64,000 bases of DNA from Paludisphaera soli (GCF_011064595.1 NZ_JAALJI010000001.1:310001-374000), one strand, 5' to 3'; positions 44,810 to 54,092 are shown, numbered from the stretch's first letter. The notes: generated by a model from the sequence alone, not told the origin. Made by a program: numbers and translations.

Positions 44810-45826
44810 ATGACTCGGCGCAGGATGATCGCGGCCCTCATGGGCTGCCTGGCGGCATGGCAGATCGGGACGACGACGGGCTTCGCGGCGAACTGGGCGG
44901 ATTCCCTGTTCGCGGAGAAGTCCCACCATTTCGGGCCGGTGCCCCGGGGCGCGAAGGTCAAGCACGAGTTCGTGCTGACGAACCGCCTGGGCGAGCCCGT
45001 GACGATCCTCAACCTCCGACCCTCGTGCGGCTGCACCAGCGGCCGGGCGAGCGCCTCGTCGGTCAATCCCGGCGAGTCCGCGACGGTCGAGGCCCAGATG
45101 GACACCCGCAACTTCCTCGGCGAGAAGGCCACGATCCTGTTCGTGACCCTGGTGACGGCCAGCGGCCGCGAGGCCGAGGTGCGGCTGTACGTGACCTCGC
45201 ACATCCTGGCCGACATCGTGCTGAACCCCGGCTCGATCGACTTCGGGACCGTCGTCAAGGGTCAGGCCTCGGCCCAGTCGCTCACGATCGACCGGATCAA
45301 CGGGGCCAACTGGCGATTCGAGCGGATGGTCTCGGCCAGCCGGGCGATCACGGCCCAGCTCGTGGAGACCAAGCGGGAGCCCAACGGCGCGGTGTCGTAC
45401 CGCCTGGACGTCGGCATCAAGCCCGACGCCCCCGCCGGCCCGATCCGCGACGAGATCCGCCTGCTGAGCAACGACCGCGAGGCGCGGAGCGTCCCGGTTA
45501 TGGTCACGGGCTGGGTCCGGGGAGACCTGTCGGCCTCCCCCTCGCTCCTGACGATGGGCGAGGCGGCCTCGGCCGAGGGGAAGCAGGGCAAGTTCATCAT
45601 CCGCGCCTCCCATCCGTTCGCCATCACCGCCGTCGAGGGGGCCGGCGACGGCTTCTCGGTGTCCCCGACCGACGGGACCCGCAAGGCGATGCACATCCTC
45701 TCGGTGGCCTACAAGCCCGAGGAGGGGACGACCCGGGGCGACCTCCGACGCGTCTTCCGCGTCACGACCGACATCCCGGGCGAGCCCCCGCTCGACCTCA
45801 CGGCCACCATCCACGTCGCCCCCTGA
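44810..45826 (+). CDS. Secreted DUF1573 protein
   Basis: The 338-residue protein has a signal peptide (MIAALMGCLAAWQIGTTTGF region) followed by a DUF1573 domain: FGPVPRGAKVKHEFVLTN, and LRPSCGCTSGRAS with the CGCT motif typical of the family. Later repeats of the same immunoglobulin-like fold follow (NPGSIDFGTVVKGQ; SPSLLTMGEAASAEGK). DUF1573 proteins are periplasmic, common in planctomycetes and Bacteroidetes, and of unknown role. AGGAGG is five bases before the ATG at 44810; an ATG directly preceding it is too close. TACAAT at 44652-44657 could be a -10 element. Confidence 0.9.
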   Translation: MTRRRMIAALMGCLAAWQIGTTTGFAANWADSLFAEKSHHFGPVPRGAKVKHEFVLTNRLGEPVTILNLRPSCGCTSGRASASSVNPGESATVEAQMDTRNFLGEKATILFVTLVTASGREAEVRLYVTSHILADIVLNPGSIDFGTVVKGQASAQSLTIDRINGANWRFERMVSASRAITAQLVETKREPNGAVSYRLDVGIKPDAPAGPIRDEIRLLSNDREARSVPVMVTGWVRGDLSASPSLLTMGEAASAEGKQGKFIIRASHPFAITAVEGAGDGFSVSPTDGTRKAMHILSVAYKPEEGTTRGDLRRVFRVTTDIPGEPPLDLTATIHVAP

Positions 45827-46028
45827 CGCGGCGGCCCACCTTACAACGAGTGCAGGCCTCGGACCGGCGTCCCATGACGATGGGGCGTCGGCCGAGTTCA
45901 TTTCGAATGCCCGCTCGGCCGACCGGGGTCGCCGAGTCGGGCCGGCTTGCTACAATGCCGATAGACTTTGCCGGGGTCGACGCGCCTCTCGATTCGGATC
46001 GGAACGCCGCGGACGAGGAGGGCCGGTC

Positions 46029-47378
46029 ATGCAGGGAAGTATCCTGGATCACATCGGACGGACGCCCCTGGTCCCGCTGAGGCGCGTCGCCGAGGGGCTG
46101 GCGGCCACGGTCGCGGTGAAGCTGGAGGCCTTGAATCCGGGCGGGAGCATCAAGGACCGTGTGGCGCTGGCGATGATCGAGGACGCCGAAAAACGGGGCA
46201 ACCTGCGGCCCGGCGGCACGATCATCGAGGCGACGGCCGGGAACACGGGCGTGGGCCTGGCGATGGCCGGCGCCGTCAAGGGCTACCGCTGCATCTTCGT
46301 CCTGCCGGACAAGATGAGCGGCGAGAAGCTCCGCCTCCTGGCCGCCTTCGGGGCCGAGATCGTCGTCACCCCGACTTCGGTCCCACCCGACTCGCCCGAG
46401 AGCTACAACGGCGTCGCCGACCGCCTGGCGAGGGAGATCCCCGACGCCTGGCGGCCCAACCAGTTCGCGAACCTCGCCAACCCGGACGTCCATTACCGCA
46501 CGACCGGGCCGGAGGTCTGGGAGCAGTCCGGGGGCCGGGTCACCGTCTTCGTCGCGGGAGCCGGGACCGGGGGCACGCTCTCCGGGGTCGGCAAGTATCT
46601 CAAGGAGAAGAATCCCGAGGTCCGCATCATCGGCGCCGACCCCGAGGGCTCGGTCCTCTCGGGAGACTCTCCCAAGCCTTGGAAGGTCGAGGGGATCGGC
46701 GAGGACTTCGTCCCCAAGACCCTGAACAGCCACGTCGTGGACGAATGGGTCCGGGTCGGCGACGCCGAGGCGTTCCACGTCGCGCGCGAGCTGGCCCGCA
46801 AGGAGGGGATGCTCGTCGGCGGCTCCAGCGGGACGGCCGTCGCCGCCGCCCTGCGGTTCGCCCGCCGACTCACGGCCGACGACCTCGTGGTCGCCCTCTG
46901 CCCGGACACCGGCCGGAACTACCTGAGCAAGTACTTCGACGACCAATGGCTCCAGGAGGCCGGGCTGAGCTGGGAGGACGCCCCGAGCGAGTCCGTCGGC
47001 GACCTTCTGCGGCACCGAGGGCCCAGGTCGCTGGCGACCGTCACGCCCGAGACGACCGTCCGCGAGGCCGTCGCCGCGATGCAGGACGCCGGGATCTCGC
47101 AGCTCCCGGTGGTCGACCGCGGGGTCGCCGTGGGGAGCATCCAGGAGGTGACCGTCGCCCGGATCCTCCACGACCGTCGGGACCCGGCCAAGGTCCCCGT
47201 CGGCGAGGTCATGGCCCGCCCCCTCCCCCAGGTCGATGTGAAGATGAACCTCGACGAGGCCTACCGCCTGCTGCTCGCCGGCAACCCCGGCGTGCTGGCG
47301 ACCTCGGAAGGCGCCGTGGTCGACATCGTGACCCGCATCGACCTCGTCCAGTACTGGAATCGCAACGGCGAACCCTGA
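46029..47378 (+). CDS. cbs: Cystathionine beta-synthase
   Basis: The 449-residue enzyme is a fold-type II PLP protein. NPGGSIKDRVALAM holds the PLP lysine, EATAGNTGVGLAM the substrate loop, and GAGTGGTLSGVGKYL the phosphate loop. Two regulatory CBS domains follow (residues about 330-449; DAGISQLPVVDRGVAVGSI). It joins homocysteine and serine to cystathionine, first step of reverse transsulfuration. The cystathionine lyase-type gene 30 bases downstream strongly supports this over O-acetylserine sulfhydrylase. GAGGAGGG precedes the ATG. TACAAT at 45951-45956 is a plausible -10, although its -35 is weak. First gene of a four-gene cluster. Confidence 0.93.
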   Translation: MQGSILDHIGRTPLVPLRRVAEGLAATVAVKLEALNPGGSIKDRVALAMIEDAEKRGNLRPGGTIIEATAGNTGVGLAMAGAVKGYRCIFVLPDKMSGEKLRLLAAFGAEIVVTPTSVPPDSPESYNGVADRLAREIPDAWRPNQFANLANPDVHYRTTGPEVWEQSGGRVTVFVAGAGTGGTLSGVGKYLKEKNPEVRIIGADPEGSVLSGDSPKPWKVEGIGEDFVPKTLNSHVVDEWVRVGDAEAFHVARELARKEGMLVGGSSGTAVAAALRFARRLTADDLVVALCPDTGRNYLSKYFDDQWLQEAGLSWEDAPSESVGDLLRHRGPRSLATVTPETTVREAVAAMQDAGISQLPVVDRGVAVGSIQEVTVARILHDRRDPAKVPVGEVMARPLPQVDVKMNLDEAYRLLLAGNPGVLATSEGAVVDIVTRIDLVQYWNRNGEP

Positions 47379-47408
47379 TCCCACCCCGAACCCGGGACGC
47401 CCCCGACC

Positions 47409-48581
47409 ATGAGCCACGATCCGCCGAAGGAACCGCACGGCTTCGCCACGCGGGCCATCCACGCCGGCCAGGACGCCGACCCGACGACCGGGGCCACCGT
47501 CGTGCCGATCTACGCCACCTCCACCTTCACCCAGGAGGCCCCGGGCTCGCACAAGGGGTACGAATATTCCCGCAGCGGCAACCCGACCCGCGCGGCGTTG
47601 GAGACCTGCCTGGCCTCGCTGGAGGGGGCGGAGCGAGCCCTGGCGTTCGCCTCGGGCCTGGCGGCGTCGACGGCCGTCCTCTCGACGCTCCGGCCGGGGG
47701 ACGAGCTCGTGGCCTCGGCCGACCTCTACGGCGGGACCTACCGGCTCCTGGAGCGGGTCTTCCGGCCGATGGGGGTCGTCGCCCGCTATACCGAGGCGTC
47801 CGACCCCGCGAGCTTCGAAGCCCTCACGACCCCGAAGACGAAGCTGGTCTGGATCGAGACCCCCACCAACCCACTGCTCCAGATCCTCGACGTCCGGGAG
47901 ATCGCACGCGTGGCGCACGAAGCCGGCGCGGTGCTGGCCGTGGACAACACGTTCGCCTCGCCTTACGTCCAGCGGCCGATCGGCCTTGGCGCGGATCTCG
48001 TCGTCCACAGCACCACGAAGTACATCGGCGGCCATTCCGACGTGGTCGGCGGGGCCGTCATGGGCCCTCGGTCGCTCCTGGAACCCATCCAGTTCTACCA
48101 GAACGCCGCCGGCGGCGTCCCCGGCCCGTTCGACGCCTGGCTGACCCTCCGGGGCCTGAAGACGCTGGCCCTCCGCATGGAGCGGCACAACGCCAACGCC
48201 CTGGAGCTGGCGACCTGGCTGGAGTCGCGCGGGGAGATCGAGCGGGTCTACTACCCGGGCCTCGCCTCGCATCCGGGCCACGCGCTCGCGGGGCGGCAGA
48301 TGGACGGATACGGCGGGATGATCAGCATCAGGCTCCGCGGGGGCGGGCCCGCCGCGACGCGATTCCTGAAGGCGACCCGTCTGTTCAGCCTGGCGGAGAG
48401 CCTGGGGGGGGTCGAGTCGCTGATCTCGCACCCCGCGACGATGACCCATGCCAGCATCCCCGTCGAGGTCCGCGCCGCGAGGGGCGTGGACGACGGCCTC
48501 GTCCGGCTGAGCGTCGGCGTTGAGGACGTGCGCGACCTGCGGGCCGACCTGGCCCAGGCGCTGGAACGGCTGTCCGAGTGA
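47409..48581 (+). CDS. Cystathionine gamma-lyase / gamma-synthase family enzyme
   Basis: The 390-residue protein is a fold-type I PLP enzyme of the Cys/Met metabolism family: YEYSRSGNPTRAALE, WIETPTNPLLQILD, AVDNTFASPYVQRP, and the PLP lysine in HSTTKYIGGHSDVVGG. SHPATMTHASIP near the C-terminus is also typical. Gamma-lyase (cystathionine to cysteine, 2-oxobutyrate and ammonia) is favoured because the CBS gene lies directly upstream, but gamma-synthase cannot be excluded from sequence alone. The following gene starts 14 bases after the stop. Confidence 0.9.
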   Translation: MSHDPPKEPHGFATRAIHAGQDADPTTGATVVPIYATSTFTQEAPGSHKGYEYSRSGNPTRAALETCLASLEGAERALAFASGLAASTAVLSTLRPGDELVASADLYGGTYRLLERVFRPMGVVARYTEASDPASFEALTTPKTKLVWIETPTNPLLQILDVREIARVAHEAGAVLAVDNTFASPYVQRPIGLGADLVVHSTTKYIGGHSDVVGGAVMGPRSLLEPIQFYQNAAGGVPGPFDAWLTLRGLKTLALRMERHNANALELATWLESRGEIERVYYPGLASHPGHALAGRQMDGYGGMISIRLRGGGPAATRFLKATRLFSLAESLGGVESLISHPATMTHASIPVEVRAARGVDDGLVRLSVGVEDVRDLRADLAQALERLSE

Positions 48582-48595
48582 CCGGAGGCGACGCG

Positions 48596-49885
48596 ATGGC
48601 GAGCGAGGACGAGACGAAGACCAAGAAGCCCGAGGCCCGGGCGATCGCCGGGGCCGCCGACGAGATCGAGGTCCGGGGACACATCGTCGACTCGCTGTTG
48701 CTCCCGAAGATCCTCGACCGCATCCTCCAGATGGGGGGGACGTTCGAAATCCACGAGTGCCGGATCGGCGTCAAGCGGACCGACCCGAGCTACGCGCGGA
48801 TCGGGATCCGGGCCGAGTCGCCCGAGCTGCTCGCCGAGATCCTCGGCGACCTCGTCGAGCACGGTGCGTCGCCCGTGAACCTGGAAGACGCCCGGGTCGC
48901 GGCGGCCGACGTGGCCTCGGCGTTCCCGGAGGATTTCTACAGCACGACGAACCAGCGGACCCAGGTGCGGTCGAAAGGGCTCTGGATCGACGTCGAGGAT
49001 CAGGAGATGGACTGCGGCATCGCCCTCGACGTCGAGGCCGGCCGCGCCCGCTGCATCCCGATGGTCCACGTGACGCTCGGAACTCCGATCGTCGTCGGCC
49101 ACGCGGGGGTGCGCGTGATCCCCGAGGAGCGTCCCCGCGAGACGTCGCTCTTCGGCTTCATGAACTCGAACGTGTCGAGCGAGAAGCCCAAGGCCGTGAG
49201 CCTCCAGAGCGTGGCCGACGGCATCCGGGCCACCCGCGCCGCGGGCAAGAAGGTCCTGCTCGTGGGGGGGCCGGCGATCGTCCACACGGGCTCCGCGCCT
49301 CATGTCGCCCGGCTGATCCGAGAGGGCTGGATCCAGACCCTCTTCGCCGGCAACGCGCTGGCGACCCACGACGTCGAGCAGTCCCTCTACGGCACCAGCC
49401 TGGGGGTCTCGATCGCCAAGGGCGAGAGCATCGAGCACGGGCACGAGCACCACCTGCGGGCGATCAACACGATCCGACGCCTGGGGAGCCTGAAGGCCGC
49501 CGTCGAGAAGGGGGTCGTGACCTCGGGCATCATGTACGAGTGCGTGAAGAACGGGACCGACTTCGTCCTCGCCGGCTCGATCCGCGACGACGGCCCGCTG
49601 CCGGACGTGATCACCGACGTCCTGGAGGCCCAGGACCGGATGCGGGCGGCCTCGCGCGAGGTTGGCTTCGCGCTCTGCATCGCCACGGCCCTGCACTCGA
49701 TCGCCACGGGCAACCTGCTGCCGGCCTGGGTGAAGGTCGTCTGCGTGGACATCAACCCGGCCACAGTGACCAAGCTGGCCGATCGGGGCTCGTTCCAGAC
49801 GATCGGGATCGTGACCGACGTCGAGCCCTTCCTGCGCTCGCTGGCCGTCGAGCTGACCGCCGACCGCGAGGCCGCCGGCCGCTGA
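48596..49885 (+). CDS. TIGR00300-type ornithine cyclodeaminase (LOR/SDH-like)
   Basis: The 429-residue protein matches the LOR/SDH bifunctional-enzyme conserved-domain family (TIGR00300). Archaeal members and the C-terminal half of cyanobacterial AgrE/ArgZ are ornithine cyclodeaminases (ornithine to proline plus ammonia, using bound NAD). Visible: GHIVDSLLLPKILDRIL at the N-terminus, VGGPAIVHTGSAPHVARLI, and FAGNALATHDVEQSLYGTSL with EHGHEHHLRAINTIRR. GGAGG lies seven bases before the ATG at 48596; a GTG at 48578 would overlap the previous stop. The next gene encodes the other half of AgrE/ArgZ. Activity is inferred. Confidence 0.87.
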   Translation: MASEDETKTKKPEARAIAGAADEIEVRGHIVDSLLLPKILDRILQMGGTFEIHECRIGVKRTDPSYARIGIRAESPELLAEILGDLVEHGASPVNLEDARVAAADVASAFPEDFYSTTNQRTQVRSKGLWIDVEDQEMDCGIALDVEAGRARCIPMVHVTLGTPIVVGHAGVRVIPEERPRETSLFGFMNSNVSSEKPKAVSLQSVADGIRATRAAGKKVLLVGGPAIVHTGSAPHVARLIREGWIQTLFAGNALATHDVEQSLYGTSLGVSIAKGESIEHGHEHHLRAINTIRRLGSLKAAVEKGVVTSGIMYECVKNGTDFVLAGSIRDDGPLPDVITDVLEAQDRMRAASREVGFALCIATALHSIATGNLLPAWVKVVCVDINPATVTKLADRGSFQTIGIVTDVEPFLRSLAVELTADREAAGR

Positions 49886-49912
49886 CCCGACCCTTCGACG
49901 AGGGCCCTCGCC

Positions 49913-50764
49913 GTGACCGACGCCGCGCCGCGGATCCTGATGTGCCCGCCCGACCACTTCGGGATCGAATACGAGATCAACCCCTGGATGAACGTCCGCC
50001 AGGGGGCCGACCCGGCGCGGGCCTCAGCCCAGTGGCTCGCGCTGGAGGCGACGCTCCTGGACCTGGGGGTCGAGGTCGACCGCCTGGCCCCCGCGCCGGG
50101 GCTGCCCGACCTGGTCTTCACGGCCAACGCCGGGCTGGTCCATCGTCGGACGTTCATCGTGTCGCGGTTCCGCTTCGGGGTCCGCCAGGGGGAGACGCCC
50201 CACTTCGAGGCCTGGGCGCGGGGGCGGGGTTTCGAGGTCGTCTCGCCGCCGGAGGGGATGAACTTCGAGGGGGCCGGCGACGCCCTGTTCTGCGGCGAGA
50301 CCTTGTTCGCCGGCTACCGCTTCCGGAGCGACGTGCGCAGCCACCAGTGGGTCGGCGAGCGGCTCGGGGTCGAGGTCTTGCCGATGGAGCTGGTCGACCC
50401 GCGCTATTATCACCTGGACACCTGCTTCTGCCCGATCGCCCCCGACGCGGCCCTCTACTACCCCGGCGCGTTCGACGAGTACGGCCGGTCGGTCATCCGG
50501 GCCCGGATCCCGACCCTGATCGAGGTTCGGGCCGAGGAGGCCCAGAGCTTCAGTTGCAACGCGGTGGTCGTCGGCCGGACCGTGATGTTGAACCGGGGGG
50601 CGCCGAGACTCGCCGAGGACCTGGAGCGGCTGGGCTACGCGACTCGGCCGCTTGACCTCTCCGAATTCATCAAGTCGGGCGGGAGCGCCAAGTGCCTCAC
50701 GCTGCGGATCGACGGCGAGGAGGCCGCGGCGTGGAAGGCCGGGGGGGCGGGCGGCTCCCCTTGA
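49913..50764 (+). CDS. Arginine dihydrolase-like guanidino hydrolase (ArgZ N-domain type)
   Basis: The 283-residue protein belongs to the amidinotransferase/dimethylargininase fold. Seen are PGLPDLVFTANAGLVHRR, FEGAGDALF with the acidic residues, the catalytic His in YYHLDTCFCPI and the nucleophilic Cys in GSAKCLTLRIDG near the C-terminus. The closest characterised context is the N-terminal domain of cyanobacterial ArgZ/AgrE, which turns arginine into ornithine, CO2 and two ammonia. Dimethylargininase or arginine deiminase activity is possible. It begins at a GTG 27 bases after the cyclodeaminase gene, completing an arginine-to-proline route. Confidence 0.85.
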   Translation: MTDAAPRILMCPPDHFGIEYEINPWMNVRQGADPARASAQWLALEATLLDLGVEVDRLAPAPGLPDLVFTANAGLVHRRTFIVSRFRFGVRQGETPHFEAWARGRGFEVVSPPEGMNFEGAGDALFCGETLFAGYRFRSDVRSHQWVGERLGVEVLPMELVDPRYYHLDTCFCPIAPDAALYYPGAFDEYGRSVIRARIPTLIEVRAEEAQSFSCNAVVVGRTVMLNRGAPRLAEDLERLGYATRPLDLSEFIKSGGSAKCLTLRIDGEEAAAWKAGGAGGSP

Positions 50765-50888
50765 CGGCCGTCGCGGCCGCCGCGACCATGGGAGGAGAGG
50801 CGACTCGCGCGGGCGGACCGCACGCCGTCCCCCTTTCGAGGGGCCGATCCCCGGGTTTCCCCCGCGCGCCAACCCATGAAGGTCCACG

Positions 50889-53759
50889 ATGGCGGAGCGC
50901 GAGCCGACCCTGGAGAAGACCGGACAGTCCGAGGGGCGGGCCGCCTGCTCGAACTGCCATCGCGTCCTGATCTTCTCCGGCGAGGCCCCCAAGTTCTGCG
51001 GCTACTGCGGGGCCCCGCTCGACCCGGCCGACGTCTCCGACCCCGATCGCACGCGACCCTTCTCCTCGGCCGACGAGACCGCGGACTTCACCCCGGCCTC
51101 GGGCTCGCCCCGCCACCGCGACGACGAGCGATTCCCCGAACGGATCGCCGGCTACCGCCTGCTCCGCAAGCTGGGCTCGGGGGGCATGGGCACGGTCTTC
51201 GAGGCGGTCGAGGAGAGTCAGGGGCTGCGGGTCGCCCTCAAGCTGATCGCCCCGGCGAACCTCTCCTCGGACGAGGCCCTCCAGCGGTTCCGCCAGGAGG
51301 GCCGCACGGCCAGCGCCGTGACCCATCCGCGCTGCGTGTTCGTCCTGGCGGTCGACGAGGAAGAGGGGCGGCCCTACCTCGTCATGGAGCTGATGCCGGG
51401 GACGACCCTCCAGTCGCTCGTCGAGGATCGCGGGCCCCTGGAGCCGGCGGAGGCGATCCCGAAGGTTCTGGACGCGATCGAGGGCCTGGCCGAGTTCCAC
51501 AAGCTGGGGATGATCCATCGCGACGTCAAGCCGTCGAACTGCTTCCTGGGGGACGACGGGCGGGTCAAGATCGGCGACTTCGGGCTCTCGAAGTCGCTCG
51601 AAGGGGGGGCCGAGCTGACGCGGACCGGGGCCTTCCTGGGGACGCCGCTCTACGCCTCGCCCGAGCAGATCAAGCGCGAGCCGCTGGACGAGCGGACGGA
51701 CGTCTACTCGGTCGCGGCGACGCTCTACTACCTGCTCACCGGCCGCGCGCCGGTCCTCGCCAAGGACGCGGCCGAGGCCCTGGCTCGGATCGTCTCGGAG
51801 CCGGCGCCGCCCCCCCGCACGCACGCCCCGGGCCTCTCGCGATCGCTGGAGTCGGTGATCCTCAAGGGGCTGGATCGGGACCGCTCGCGGCGCTGGCGGA
51901 ACCTCCGCGAGCTGCACGACGCCCTCCTGCCGTTCGTCCCCGAGCGGGTCGACATGGGCTCGATCGGCCTGCGGGTGGGGGCCCAGGCGCTCGACCTGGC
52001 GCTTTTCTACATGGCGGCCTGGGCGGCCTTCGCGGTCACGTTCCTGCAGCATCGCGGGCGGGTGCTGGAGACCCTGGCCTTCAACGAGCGGCACGGGCGG
52101 ATGGTCGAGATCATCGGCGCGGGCGCCTGGATCCTCTACTTCACGCTGGCCGAGGGGCTTTTCGCGGCCTCCGTCGGCAAGTGGATCGTCGGCCTTCGGG
52201 TGGCCCGGGCGACCGATGGTGAGCCTCCCGGGCTCGGCCGGGCCTTCGTCCGCTCGCTGATCTTCGTCCTGCTGCTCGGGCTGGGGACCGAGGTCTACGA
52301 CGCGGCCTTCCCGCCCGATCCCCATGCGACGGGCAAGCTTTATCACACGGCGTTCCTCGCCGGGCTGAACCTGGTCGGCCTGGCCGTCCTCGCGGCCCCG
52401 ATGCGCCAGCGTTCGGGATTCCGAGGCGTGCACGAGTGGGCCAGCGGGACTCGGGTGATCCGGGTCGTGCGGGCCCGTCGTCGGCACTGGTTCCGGCGCG
52501 TCGTCCGGCGGCGGCCGGCCTCCGGGATGCGGCCTCGCGCCGCCGGGCCGGGCGAGGGCACGGTCGCGCAGGTCGGTCCCTACCGGATCGACGGGGACGT
52601 CTCCGCATGCGGGGGGTGCAAGGTCCTCTCGGGCCGCGACGCCACGCTCGACCGCCAGGTCTGGCTCGTGCTCCGCGACCCGGGCTCGGCCCCGCCAGGC
52701 GCGACCCGAAGGTCGCTCAACCGCCTGACCCGGCCGCGATGGATCGGCGGCGGCGACCAGCCCGACGCCCGCTGGGACGCCTTCACCGCCCCCGCCGGCC
52801 GCCGGCTGCGCGAGGCCGTCGAGTCGGGCCCGCTCGCCTGGGCCGAAGTGCTGCCGATCCTCACCGACCTGGCCGAGGAGTTGGAGGCGGCCCGCGGCGA
52901 CGGCACCTTGCCCGACCGCGTCTCCGTCGATCACGTCTGGGTTCACGACGACGGCCGGGTCCAGCTCGTCGACCCCCTGGCCTGGGGCGACCAGGACGAC
53001 CCTCCCCCGCCGACACCCTCGCCCGGGACCGATTCCCACGACCCCGAGGAGGTCCGGGCCTTCGCCTTCCTCCGCGACGTGGCGAAGCTCGCCATGGAAG
53101 GGGACCGGCCCCACCGCCGGCTCTCGCTGGCCGCCTGGTCCCGGCGCGATGGCGAGCCGAACGGGCGGATCCGTGGGGCCGTCCCCGAGCGCGCCGGCGT
53201 GCTGCTCGATCGCCTGACCGGCCACCGCTCCCCCTACCCCCGGCTGGCCAACCTCCGCGCCGACCTGGTCGCCGCCGCCGAGCGGCCAACCGAGGTCCGC
53301 GCGGGGAGGCGGGCCGTCCAGCTCCTGATCCAGTCCTTCCTGATGTCTCCGGGGCTCCTCTTCCTCCTGGTCCTCAGCAGCCCGGAGGTCCTGCCCGATC
53401 TGGTCCCCTGGGATTTGCAGTTGCTGACGGCGATCCCGCTGGCGTGGACCGCCTGGGCCATGATCCTGCGCGGGGGCGTGAGCTACCCGCTCGCGGGCCT
53501 GGCCCTGGTGGGCCGCGACGGACGCGCCGCCGGCCCGCTCGCCTGCGGCCTGCGGGCGTTCCTCGTCTGGGCGCCCCCGTCGCTGCTGTTCGTGGCCTCG
53601 CAATGGCTCCAGCATCGTTCCCCCGAATCGCTCATGACCGCCTGGACGCTCTGGCTCGCCGGCCTGCTGTTGCTGGTCGCGTATGTGGCCATGGCACTCC
53701 TCTTCCCCAGCCGAGGCCCTCACGACCACCTGGCCGGCACCGCCGTCGTCCCGATCTAG
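50889..53759 (+). CDS. Ser/Thr protein kinase with RDD domain and a second degenerate kinase-like half
   Basis: The 956-residue membrane protein starts with a zinc ribbon (Cys20, Cys23, Cys37, Cys40). An active-looking Hanks-type kinase follows: GSGGMG loop near residue 97, VALKLI lysine near 117, HRDVKPSN at about 210, DFG near 230 and APE-like SPEQ. An RDD membrane domain with several helices occupies about 355-525. Residues about 563-700 begin GPYRIDGDVSACGG and look like a second kinase domain, but HRD is replaced by VSVDHVWVHDDG and DFG by VDP, so it is probably inactive. A second RDD-like helix set (815-940) ends the protein. It would be a signalling kinase of the inner membrane; targets unknown. 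Confidence 0.9.
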   Translation: MAEREPTLEKTGQSEGRAACSNCHRVLIFSGEAPKFCGYCGAPLDPADVSDPDRTRPFSSADETADFTPASGSPRHRDDERFPERIAGYRLLRKLGSGGMGTVFEAVEESQGLRVALKLIAPANLSSDEALQRFRQEGRTASAVTHPRCVFVLAVDEEEGRPYLVMELMPGTTLQSLVEDRGPLEPAEAIPKVLDAIEGLAEFHKLGMIHRDVKPSNCFLGDDGRVKIGDFGLSKSLEGGAELTRTGAFLGTPLYASPEQIKREPLDERTDVYSVAATLYYLLTGRAPVLAKDAAEALARIVSEPAPPPRTHAPGLSRSLESVILKGLDRDRSRRWRNLRELHDALLPFVPERVDMGSIGLRVGAQALDLALFYMAAWAAFAVTFLQHRGRVLETLAFNERHGRMVEIIGAGAWILYFTLAEGLFAASVGKWIVGLRVARATDGEPPGLGRAFVRSLIFVLLLGLGTEVYDAAFPPDPHATGKLYHTAFLAGLNLVGLAVLAAPMRQRSGFRGVHEWASGTRVIRVVRARRRHWFRRVVRRRPASGMRPRAAGPGEGTVAQVGPYRIDGDVSACGGCKVLSGRDATLDRQVWLVLRDPGSAPPGATRRSLNRLTRPRWIGGGDQPDARWDAFTAPAGRRLREAVESGPLAWAEVLPILTDLAEELEAARGDGTLPDRVSVDHVWVHDDGRVQLVDPLAWGDQDDPPPPTPSPGTDSHDPEEVRAFAFLRDVAKLAMEGDRPHRRLSLAAWSRRDGEPNGRIRGAVPERAGVLLDRLTGHRSPYPRLANLRADLVAAAERPTEVRAGRRAVQLLIQSFLMSPGLLFLLVLSSPEVLPDLVPWDLQLLTAIPLAWTAWAMILRGGVSYPLAGLALVGRDGRAAGPLACGLRAFLVWAPPSLLFVASQWLQHRSPESLMTAWTLWLAGLLLLVAYVAMALLFPSRGPHDHLAGTAVVPI

Positions 53760-53772
53760 TCGGCCCGACATC

Positions 53773-53883
53773 GGCTTCGTTCGCGCCGGGTCGAAAACGA
53801 AGCCATCGAATGCAACATTCGATCGGGTAACGCTTTGCGGGCGTTTCTGCTCGTCGGCAATTGGCTTCGTTCGGCGCGTTTTT
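53773..53883. repeat. First pair of GGCTTCGTTCG repeats, 90-base period
   Basis: Copies of GGCTTCGTTCG begin at 53773 and 53863. The first is followed by CGCCGG, the second by GCGCG, and both keep Asn-Glu-Ala-Asn in frame on the minus strand. The same two variants in the same order and spacing recur at 54093 and 54183. Confidence 0.7.
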
Positions 53884-54083
53884 CCACGCTCCTCACTCAA
53901 CACCCCCGCTTCGGGGTCGTCGAGGGACGTTGAACAGGGTGCCACGGCTTCGGAGAACCCGTGAATCGGCGTCGGGCCGCTCCCGAGCCGTGGCCGAGGT
54001 CCCCCGGCCAGTCCACGGGTTCTCCGAACCCGTGGCACCCTGAGTCTTTCCGCCACGACTTGGTGGTGCTGAGTGAAGAGTGT
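53884..54083. repeat. Nested inverted repeats forming a possible long hairpin
   Basis: The inner arms are 53935-53963 and 54013-54042, nearly complementary over 28 bases; the right arm itself contains the perfect hairpin CACGGGTTC-TCC-GAACCCGTG. The outer arms, 53884-53904 and 54065-54083, match at about 16 of 19 positions. The structure could act as a bidirectional terminator, a REP-like element or a cruciform. Confidence 0.65.
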
Positions 54084-54092
54084 CAAAAGATT

